Source: a virus. Taken from it: 25,156 nucleotides of DNA. A program made the translations under genes and the position numbers. Below the pieces are notes generated by a model. That model worked only from the letters and a program-made list of their open reading frames with translations. It was not told the DNA's origin and made no database searches. The stretch covers positions 1-25,156 of the IMG/VR virus record IMGVR_UViG_3300025011_000183; one strand, given 5' to 3'. Of the stretch, positions 6,593 through 11,888 are shown piece after piece (positions within the stretch are counted from its first letter, which is position 1; each line of letters begins with the position of its first letter).

Positions 6593-7389
6593 GACTTAAC
6601 ATCCTCTCTCGACTTCAATTCTTCTCTTTGCCTCCTAAGCATTGCCCTTGCATCTTCCCCCTGAAGTGGACTGGTTGACTTCTTGATGGATGAACCTTTT
6701 TCATTTAGATAGCTATCAAACTTTGTGCCAAACAATGTTTCCGGCCTAAGATACTTTTCGTGTTCAGTTCCAGTCCAACTAGACACCTTGTTATCAATAA
6801 CCTTTTTAAAATTATCTAGCCTGTATCCATCTTCCCATCTTGCATGAATCAGAGTTCTTATGGAATTTCCGCTAGACCTATAGGAAGATTTAGTCTGCAG
6901 GTTAAGATAGTCCACTATTTCCACATAGGGTATTTTATTTATAGAAGTATCACTAATAGAAGTATCTTTGTTATGCGATTCATGCGTAAGGCTTGTGCGT
7001 TCTGTGCATAAGCCCCCTTGTGCGTTCTGTGCATAAGGGTCATAGTCTTGCAGATTATCCAACTTTTCAGTAGGTGATACATAGGAGAAGTTTCCCTTTT
7101 GCCCATGTCTTGTTTTTTCTAGAACCCTTAATAGGAGATGCTCTTTTCCATATGATTCGATTCTACTCATTAGGTATCTTTTTTTCCCTATAATAGGTAT
7201 TTGCTTAGCTAGATATGTGTAGTTAATCCATACGTACTTAATTCCATCGAAATCTTTGAATTCCATTGATGCCGAGGAGTACATATCCTTTATAGTCCTT
7301 AATATTAAGGCATCATTCATGCATAACCCGTTCTCTATTAACTTCTCTTGTTGAAACCCTAAGACTGTGTATTTCAATCTTGTCACCAC
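6589..7389 (-). CDS. Phage replication initiator (winged helix plus Phg_2220-type C-terminal domain)
   Basis: First gene of the leftward replication operon. Residues 1-95 look like a winged-helix domain of phage replisome organisers (NDALILRTIKDMY, IKYVWINYTYLAKQIPIIGK). Residues 100-150 are a low-complexity linker. Residues 152-235 match the conserved phage C-terminal domain seen in DnaD/RepO-like proteins (VDYLNLQTKSSYR, WTGTEHEKYLRPETLFGTKF). It probably recognises the lytic origin and recruits the loader and helicase. The DNA encoding the linker carries two 21-bp repeats (6992-7037), so the origin may be inside this gene, as in lambda O. Two successive GTG codons can start it. An extended -10 promoter lies about 20 bases upstream. 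Confidence 0.8.
   Translation of the reverse strand: MVTRLKYTVLGFQQEKLIENGLCMNDALILRTIKDMYSSASMEFKDFDGIKYVWINYTYLAKQIPIIGKKRYLMSRIESYGKEHLLLRVLEKTRHGQKGNFSYVSPTEKLDNLQDYDPYAQNAQGGLCTERTSLTHESHNKDTSISDTSINKIPYVEIVDYLNLQTKSSYRSSGNSIRTLIHARWEDGYRLDNFKKVIDNKVSSWTGTEHEKYLRPETLFGTKFDSYLNEKGSSIKKSTSPLQGEDARAMLRRQREELKSREDVKS
6992..7037. repeat. Two 21-bp direct repeats with DnaA boxes; candidate lytic origin
   Basis: The 21-base unit beginning CTTGTGCGTTCTGTGCAT occurs identically at 6992-7012 and 7017-7037, a period of 25 bp. Because 25 is not a multiple of three, the initiator gene reads the two copies in different frames (AQNAQ in one, CTERT in the other), so the constraint is on DNA, not protein. 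Each copy contains TTATGCACA on the minus strand, a DnaA-box match, within an imperfect palindrome. An 11-bp repeat (ATAGAAGTATC at 6941 and 6956) lies beside it. Confidence 0.65.
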
Positions 7390-7406
7390 TTCCTTCCTAT
7401 ATTAGT

Positions 7407-7415
7407 ATTATACCA
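7407..7415 (-). promoter_or_regulatory. Extended -10 promoter for the leftward replication operon
   Basis: The minus strand reads TGGTATAAT, a perfect -10 hexamer with a TG extension, about 20 bases upstream of the 7389 start. The hexamer 17 bases upstream (TGGTAA) is a poor -35, as expected for an extended -10 promoter or one that needs an activator. It overlaps the CCATAC repeats, so the ribbon-helix-helix protein encoded at 7503 could control it. Confidence 0.6.
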
Positions 7416-7467
7416 TACCTTGCCACCGTTTACCATACCATACCATGTATATTTACACCTTGTATGG
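7411..7467. repeat. CCATAC operator-like repeats between divergent promoters
   Basis: CCATAC occurs at 7413-7418, 7433-7438 and 7438-7443, and inverted (GTATGG) at 7462-7467. The repeats sit between and over the leftward promoter (7407-7415) and the rightward promoter (7452-7480). Short, close direct repeats are typical binding sites of ribbon-helix-helix repressors such as Omega or CopG, and such a gene lies 36 bases away, so autoregulation plus control of the replication operon is the likely role. Confidence 0.55.
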
Positions 7468-7480
7468 CATATGCTATACT
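7452..7480 (+). promoter_or_regulatory. Sigma-A promoter of the ribbon-helix-helix gene
   Basis: TTTACA and TATACT are separated by exactly 17 bp, close to the TTGACA/TATAAT consensus. The GGAGGTG ribosome-binding site of the 7503 gene begins about 10 bases further on. An inverted CCATAC site lies in the spacer, consistent with self-repression. Confidence 0.75.
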
Positions 7481-7502
7481 TGATGTATTGGAGGTGTATC
7501 AT

Positions 7503-7655
7503 ATGGCTAAGAAGAAAATAACCATAACGATTGATCAGGATCTACACGATAAAATTCTAAAGCTATCAGAAAGGGAGAAGCGTTCATTTAGTCAGCAGAT
7601 TTGCAAATTAGCAGAAGATGGATTAAATAAGGATTCAGTCGGCAGAGAGGATTAA
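7503..7655 (+). CDS. Ribbon-helix-helix (Arc/CopG-type) regulator, 50 aa
   Basis: The start is the ATG with GGAGGTG 5-6 bases upstream; an in-frame longer reading would begin inside the leftward operon and cross its own promoter. The protein is MAKKKITITIDQDLHDKILK followed by LSEREKRSFSQQICKLAEDG: a short N-terminal strand, then two helices, the classic ribbon-helix-helix dimer. It is the only plus-strand gene between 1 and 19.5 kb. It probably represses its own promoter and the facing replication promoter through the CCATAC repeats. No toxin gene is adjacent, so a toxin-antitoxin role is unlikely. A terminator follows at once. Confidence 0.85.
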   Translation: MAKKKITITIDQDLHDKILKLSEREKRSFSQQICKLAEDGLNKDSVGRED

Positions 7656-7674
7656 TCTCTGCCTTATTTTTTTT
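7641..7674 (+). terminator. Rho-independent terminator overlapping the ribbon-helix-helix stop codon
   Basis: GGCAGAGA pairs with TCTCTGCC (8 bp, 7-base loop), followed by TTATTTTTTTT. The TAA stop lies in the loop. It ends the monocistronic transcript before the convergent methyltransferase gene, whose stop touches the T-tract. Confidence 0.9.
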
Positions 7675-8452
7675 ACCCCTTCTGTAGCTGCATCTGCTCA
7701 AATTCAAGATTGAAAAATGATCTTTGCACACTATTTGCTAATTTGTTTTTGAAATCGTCAACGTAATTCCTTTTAATCTCAAATCCATAAGGCTTGCGCC
7801 CTAATTGCTCGGCAGCAAGCAAGGTGACTCCACTTCCAGCGCACGGGTCTATTACTACGTCACCCACATCCGTAAAAATCTCAATAAGATGTTTTATGAC
7901 ATGAATACTCTTCTGGGTTGGGTGAATCTTTGGTGTCTCGGTATCTCTTTGATAATCCAAGCAGTTGAATACCATTTTCCCGTTGTTGTTAAATTTGGGC
8001 AGCTTATCCCTGTACAAGAGAACGGCATACTCACAATTCCCTACCACTTTCATATTTGCTTTAAGTACCTGCGCTGAATAATTTTTGCGAAAAACCATGT
8101 TGATATAGTGATTAAAGCCGTACTCTTTAGCCTTTGTTATCAAGGAAAATTGTTGCTCAAACTCGCAAAAAACGATCATGCAGCCAGCTTGCCCCTTCTC
8201 CTTCGGCTCTTTTTTCAGCATGGTATTTACGAAGTGCATGAATTCAGGTATTTTAAAGTTTTCGTCCGTATCAAAGAATGATGTTTTAGCAAGCTCACTC
8301 TCTCCGTTTTTGTTGTCACCATCCTTGTACCAAGAAGGCGAACTAGCATAAGCGTTCGTGGAAATATTATAAGGAATGTCTGCTATTACCAATTGAGCCT
8401 TTGGGATGTTATATCGCTTGTAGTTCTGAAAGTGGTCGTGAAATATTTCCAT
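7673..8452 (-). CDS. Orphan DNA methyltransferase (beta class, N4-cytosine or N6-adenine)
   Basis: A 259-residue enzyme with motif order IV then I, the beta class. Motif IV is ADIPYN (24-29), with isoleucine where DPPY is usual. HPTQK (177-181) and VIDPCAGSGVTLL (about 200-212), the SAM-binding motif I, are intact. The region between is short, so the target-recognition segment must lie about residues 30-170. It would methylate exocyclic amines in phage DNA, most likely protecting it from host restriction; no restriction enzyme gene is nearby. GGAGG lies 6 bases before the ATG, just after a hairpin. Adenine versus cytosine specificity cannot be told by eye. Confidence 0.85.
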   Translation of the reverse strand: MEIFHDHFQNYKRYNIPKAQLVIADIPYNISTNAYASSPSWYKDGDNKNGESELAKTSFFDTDENFKIPEFMHFVNTMLKKEPKEKGQAGCMIVFCEFEQQFSLITKAKEYGFNHYINMVFRKNYSAQVLKANMKVVGNCEYAVLLYRDKLPKFNNNGKMVFNCLDYQRDTETPKIHPTQKSIHVIKHLIEIFTDVGDVVIDPCAGSGVTLLAAEQLGRKPYGFEIKRNYVDDFKNKLANSVQRSFFNLEFEQMQLQKG

Positions 8453-8465
8453 CTATTTCCTCCAT

Positions 8466-8485
8466 AGGCCGGAATTACCCGGCCT
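8466..8485 (-). promoter_or_regulatory. Intercistronic hairpin before the methyltransferase
   Basis: AGGCCGG and CCGGCCT form a perfect 7-bp GC-rich stem with a 6-base loop, ending 2 bases before the methyltransferase GGAGG. Only the plus strand has a weak T-rich tail (TTATT), so it does not terminate the leftward transcript. It may shape ribosome access or protect the mRNA. Confidence 0.5.
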
Positions 8486-8501
8486 TTATTCGCTGTATTA
8501 T

Positions 8502-8648
8502 TTACTCGTCCTTCATCGCCTTTTCAAGATTTCTAAACCCCTCATCCCTCAACTTGCATTTAGGAACAGATACTTGGCAGTGTTGAGTTGGATAGCCTGA
8601 ATTGAATATGCATTTTAAGACTAGGCATTTACGCTTAGGAGTGGTCAC
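8502..8648 (-). CDS. Small cysteine-containing protein, 48 aa
   Basis: The GTG start overlaps the upstream stop (GTGA). The protein starts VTTPKRKCLVLKCIF, continues with QHCQVSVPKCKLRDEGF and ends KAMKDE. The four cysteines (8, 13, 24, 31) could hold a zinc ion. It has no ribosome-binding site of its own beyond coupling. No family is recognised; composition and exact overlap support it. Confidence 0.5.
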   Translation of the reverse strand: MTTPKRKCLVLKCIFNSGYPTQHCQVSVPKCKLRDEGFRNLEKAMKDE

Positions 8649-8992
8649 AGGATGTACCATTTTCCATACTTCAACTTTTCTTTATCAACATGCATTGCCA
8701 TGATGATTCCTCCAGCATCAAAGCCATGCCTATTCCCTTTGTATTCACATACAACAGAATTTCCATCCAGCCATAAGTTTATCGCTTCGTGCCAGGTTAC
8801 TTCTTGAGGAACTAATTCCCATTCCATATCATACGGAGCATAAACTAATGACTCATCTCTCCCTTCGCCCGTAACCAACTTGCCTACTTCGTTAAAATGA
8901 GCCTCAAATTCGGGGAATGGACCATTTTCGCTACTCATAAATCTAGCTTTTGGATTAGTCAGCGCATGGGTATAAATCTCGCCAGTTTTCAT
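8645..8992 (-). CDS. Phage protein of the dispersed GKW paralog family, divergent member
   Basis: The start is the ATG with GAGGAG 8 bases upstream (a GTG 9 bases earlier is less likely). The N-terminus MKTGEIYTHALTNPKARF aligns with the starts of the 9006 and 15895 genes (M-x-T-x-E...LT-x-NP...F), and MEWELVPQEVTWHEAI and GKWYIL align with their WEKV/WELV and GKW regions. So it is probably a third, more divergent member, with a longer middle. The molecular function is unknown; these are small soluble early-region phage proteins. Confidence 0.7.
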   Translation of the reverse strand: MKTGEIYTHALTNPKARFMSSENGPFPEFEAHFNEVGKLVTGEGRDESLVYAPYDMEWELVPQEVTWHEAINLWLDGNSVVCEYKGNRHGFDAGGIIMAMHVDKEKLKYGKWYIL

Positions 8993-9005
8993 CAATACCA
9001 CTCCT

Positions 9006-9332
9006 CTACTCTATTTCCCATTTCCCATTGATCATATCTAACGATAAATTCCAGTCGTTAAAATAAAGGAACCCGTCAATATCGTGATTAATTGGCTTGA
9101 TTCGCTTTCCGCTATTTGCGGCTGTCATGAAATCAACTTTCTCGCGAACTTTTTCCCAATCAGCCATTAAATCATGCTCGCACATTTCTAGTAAACAAAA
9201 CCTTCGAGCAGAGTTAATGTAACCTATGCAAAACGGATTAACCTTGGCAAATACTATTTTCTCGTCCCTATCGCTTGAAAATTGAATTTTCGGATCATAA
9301 CTTAACTCTTCGATCATGGAATATAATTTCAT
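9006..9332 (-). CDS. Phage protein of the dispersed GKW paralog family
   Basis: A 108-residue protein with ADWEKVREKVDFMTAANSGK and a C-terminus INGKWEIE, closely matching the gene at 15895 (DDWELVRTPVNFLAATESGK, CGKWLIE). The shared start region (MKLYSMIEEL versus MQTWEMVKEL) fixes the start at the ATG that overlaps the AbrB-like stop (ATGA). The family looks like a widespread Bacillales phage early protein of unknown function. It stops with TAG exactly where its paralog stops with TAA, so TAG is a true stop here. Confidence 0.75.
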   Translation of the reverse strand: MKLYSMIEELSYDPKIQFSSDRDEKIVFAKVNPFCIGYINSARRFCLLEMCEHDLMADWEKVREKVDFMTAANSGKRIKPINHDIDGFLYFNDWNLSLDMINGKWEIE

Positions 9333-9598
9333 CCTTCAGCAACCCCTTCCTTAACTCCCTTAGACAAAATATCACTCGCACATGCCCTGCAAACTTTATC
9401 CCCATGCCATGCCACAACCTTAACCTCAGACTCGCAGAACATGCATCCTATCGAGTGCTTCTGTATCCGCAACCCTTTCCCGTCGGCTAACATTTCCAAT
9501 GCCGTAGCTGGCTCGTATCCCATAGATAACCTGAGCGACTTTGGGATTGTAATTCTGCCGAATGAGTCCATTGTTATTGAGATGCCTAGTGGTTTCAT
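9329..9598 (-). CDS. AbrB/SpoVT-type regulator with C-terminal zinc ribbon
   Basis: Residues 1-48 form a swapped-hairpin AbrB domain (SITMDSFGRITIPKSLRLSM, then ALEMLADGKGLRIQKH), which binds DNA as a dimer or tetramer. Residues 52-73 carry CMFC and CRAC, a likely zinc ribbon also seen in some phage AbrB homologs. GGGAG lies 8 bases before the ATG. It sits among small early genes and may act on phage or host transition-state promoters; targets are unknown. Family call is firm. Confidence 0.88.
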   Translation of the reverse strand: MKPLGISITMDSFGRITIPKSLRLSMGYEPATALEMLADGKGLRIQKHSIGCMFCESEVKVVAWHGDKVCRACASDILSKGVKEGVAEG

Positions 9599-10098
9599 TG
9601 TTTTATCTCCCTTCTTGCAATGCTATTAATTAGCCTTTGACTCGTACCCTTTGCCATTAGGCCTATCTCCCTCTTCGTCATGACTGGTCTAGTTGCAGCG
9701 TCTTTCTGCGTCCACCCCAACCTGACTCTTGCGCGAAATGTCCCTAGCGGTATGCCGTTCTTTTTCGCCTTCTTCAGGATTTTCAAGGGATAAACTCGCT
9801 TCTTCGATTTTCTAGCGTGTTCCGCTTGTCCCTTGCGATCCTGAATAGGTTGAGTTGCTGCTCGTTCTAGTGACCATCCGTACTGGTTAGCCCTGCGGTA
9901 GAATGAGTTAGCACTAATGCCATTTTCCTTCGCTACGTCTGCCCATTCTTTGCAGGATGTTCTTTGTTGTGGCTTTGTTGTTGTTGCCTTTTCCATAGGC
10001 CAAGCAGACTCTCGCACTCGACGCTCTAATGTGTGTGCGCTTATGCCGTTTTTCTCAGCTTGCTCGTAGTGAGTTGGTTGGATATAGTAAGTGAACAT
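9595..10098 (-). CDS. Triple HTH-repeat phage protein, 167 aa
   Basis: Three tandem units of about 45-50 residues are visible, each with the pattern NGI(S/P)...T/F...R(R/A)...GW...(K/R)AAT-x-P: EKNGISAHTLERRV, KENGISANSFYRRA and KKNGIPLGTFRARV. Each looks like a helix-turn-helix, so the protein may bind three spaced DNA sites or one long one. The first unit has SAW in place of GW. The linkers are basic. GAGG lies 5-6 bases before the ATG. Similar units occur in several Gram-positive phage proteins, without a known role. Confidence 0.75.
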   Translation of the reverse strand: MFTYYIQPTHYEQAEKNGISAHTLERRVRESAWPMEKATTTKPQQRTSCKEWADVAKENGISANSFYRRANQYGWSLERAATQPIQDRKGQAEHARKSKKRVYPLKILKKAKKNGIPLGTFRARVRLGWTQKDAATRPVMTKREIGLMAKGTSQRLINSIARREIKQ

Positions 10099-10112
10099 AT
10101 TTCACCTCGATT

Positions 10113-10140
10113 GGGCAGTTGTTAGCTGCCCTTTGTTTTT
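10113..10140 (+). terminator. Hairpin with T-tract on the plus strand, inside a minus-strand operon
   Basis: GGGCAG pairs with CTGCCC (6 bp, 7-base loop) and is followed on the plus strand by TTTGTTTTT. No plus-strand gene precedes it. On the minus strand the hairpin lies 4 bases upstream of the GAGGTG of the 10098 gene and has no U-run. It could stop antisense transcription into the operon or act as an mRNA hairpin like those at 1621 and 8466. Confidence 0.5.
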
Positions 10141-10879
10141 AAAAAGGATAAAGCTCAAGTGGTATATTTTTCCCGGCCTCCGCAACAATAACGACTTTTC
10201 CTGTTAATTTCTCAATCTCCTGAACCATTCTTTTTGCGTCCGAGTTGGCACTTGATAAATGCAATAAGACGATGACCTTCACTTTAGACAAATCATTTGC
10301 CGATAAAAACTCTTTGACGTGTTCCAGCGAAAAGTGAGATTCTAGTAAACGGTTCTTTTGTTCGCAAGAGATATATCCGGCCTCGATATTTGCGTCTAGG
10401 GTGTCTTTGCAGTAGTTACTTTCTATGAGAATGTAATCTAGTCCAGAAAAACGATTGCGAATAAAGTATGTGTCTGTTGCAAAAATTAGCTTTTCGCCCG
10501 TTGGTTTGTATTGGATTAAATATCCTACTGATCCAGGCGCATCATGCTCGGTAGGGAATGGGAGGACAATGAAGTCCCCCACATTGAATTGATTACCTGC
10601 CTCGATGATATTTAACCGATGCCCCTCTGCTTTAACTGCGGTTGCCGTGTCAGGGGTCATATAAACGTCTATACCAGCCTCAAAGATGTCCTTGGTACAT
10701 TTGCTGTGGTCATTGTGTGAGTGAGTTAATAGACAACCCTGAACGCTTGCTGTGTCAAATTCTAACGCTTGTTGTATCTCCTTGAACCGAACCCCACACT
10801 CCAAGAGAAGATTTCCGGTGTCAGTGTGGAGGATGTAGGCATTCCCTTTTGATCCTGAACTGATAACTTTTAGGTTCAT
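10139..10879 (-). CDS. MBL-fold metallo-hydrolase, WalJ/YycJ-like, in recombination module
   Basis: A 246-residue metallo-beta-lactamase-fold protein. THSHNDH (52-58) gives the HxHxDH metal site, and TEHDAPGSVGYLI, FATDTYF, ESNYCKD and LLHLSSANSD supply further conserved positions. The start SSGSKGNAYIL is typical of the YycJ/WalJ branch, thought to be nucleases or phosphodiesterases. It is immediately downstream of recT (1-base gap) with no RecE or YqaJ exonuclease gene in sight, so it may supply the nuclease that pairs with RecT; this is inference. GGGG lies 7 bases before the ATG. The MBL call is firm. Confidence 0.88.
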   Translation of the reverse strand: MNLKVISSGSKGNAYILHTDTGNLLLECGVRFKEIQQALEFDTASVQGCLLTHSHNDHSKCTKDIFEAGIDVYMTPDTATAVKAEGHRLNIIEAGNQFNVGDFIVLPFPTEHDAPGSVGYLIQYKPTGEKLIFATDTYFIRNRFSGLDYILIESNYCKDTLDANIEAGYISCEQKNRLLESHFSLEHVKEFLSANDLSKVKVIVLLHLSSANSDAKRMVQEIEKLTGKVVIVAEAGKNIPLELYPF

Positions 10880-10880
10880 A

Positions 10881-11888
10881 TCAGAACCCCGGCCCAGTTG
10901 GTGGGTTGTTCAATTCTTCGGCTAGTTTGTCCATTTCAACTATCTCTGCATCGGTTATGCCTTCAGTTTCGTGGTCGTTTGAAACGTCCTCAGATTGAAT
11001 ATCGATGACATTACCGTTTGCATTTTCGGCAATCGTTTGTTCAACTTCAGCTTCCTTGAACTCGTTTTCCATTTGATTGAGTCGAAGATAATCATCGTCG
11101 ATCTTTTGACTGTCGATAGTGATGTCTTTGTAGGCAGCCCGGTAAATGGTCTTGTGGCACATCTTGTCGTACCAACCTTCTATCTTTTCCTTACCCACTG
11201 GTTTTCCGTCTTTCCAGACATCCTTTTCCCCACCCCAAAACTCAGCGGAAGCGTATTTCGGTTTTCTTTTTTCTATTTCCTTTAGTGGCATGACGACAAG
11301 TTTGTTTTTCTCTGGGTTTTCAAATGAATGGTAGTAGAACCCACCAACCAAGGTCCCGCGATCAAAGTCATTAGTAATTTCAAACTCATAAAGCTCAACC
11401 TTGTTCTTGTGGTCCTTTTTTATCGACCTAAATTTATCCGTAGAGTAAACTAGTTCAACGATAACAGCGGGGACATCTAGACCGTATTTCACGGCCTTTA
11501 ATTCAATACCTCGATACCCAGACATGAACGTCAGGTTATATTTAGTAGCCCCGTTTTCCTTATAAGGGATAAGGCTCACATGGTTGTCCTGCTGAGGGTC
11601 CCAACCAATCCTCGCGGCAGCTACAACGCTTTGAGAAAGTTTCTCCATGTCCACATTGGCCCAAGTGACGGGTAATGGGTCCTTGTTCTTAGTCTTCTTC
11701 AGGCGCTTCGCCTCTGCGGATTTTAGCGCCATATCGGCAACGATGAAATAGTTTTGAACTAGACGATGTTGGAAATTGGTAAGAACTATTCCCCCTACTC
11801 CACTTTTAAATTCAGCAAGTACCTTGTTTGTAAATCTCTCAGACATGGTTAGTTCGGATTCTGGCTTTACAGCTACTTCGTTTGCCAT
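10881..11888 (-). CDS. recT: RecT-family single-strand annealing recombinase
   Basis: A 335-residue RecT homolog. The core shows AARIGWDPQQDNHVSLIPY, YNLTFMSGYRGIELKA, VYSTDKF, FYYHSFENPEKN and KMCHKTIYRAAYKDI, the expected order for RecT/Bet-type annealases of Gram-positive phages. The C-terminal 60 residues are acidic and probably disordered, as is common. It would anneal complementary strands for recombination or end repair of phage DNA. Its ATG overlaps the SbcC-like stop (TAATG), and GGAGG lies 10 bases upstream. An ATPase upstream and an MBL hydrolase downstream complete the module. Confidence 0.93.
   Translation of the reverse strand: MANEVAVKPESELTMSERFTNKVLAEFKSGVGGIVLTNFQHRLVQNYFIVADMALKSAEAKRLKKTKNKDPLPVTWANVDMEKLSQSVVAAARIGWDPQQDNHVSLIPYKENGATKYNLTFMSGYRGIELKAVKYGLDVPAVIVELVYSTDKFRSIKKDHKNKVELYEFEITNDFDRGTLVGGFYYHSFENPEKNKLVVMPLKEIEKRKPKYASAEFWGGEKDVWKDGKPVGKEKIEGWYDKMCHKTIYRAAYKDITIDSQKIDDDYLRLNQMENEFKEAEVEQTIAENANGNVIDIQSEDVSNDHETEGITDAEIVEMDKLAEELNNPPTGPGF

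Noticed and set aside
7503-7655. Toxin-antitoxin role for the ribbon-helix-helix gene
   Set aside because: It is monocistronic with its own terminator and has no partner gene on the same strand.
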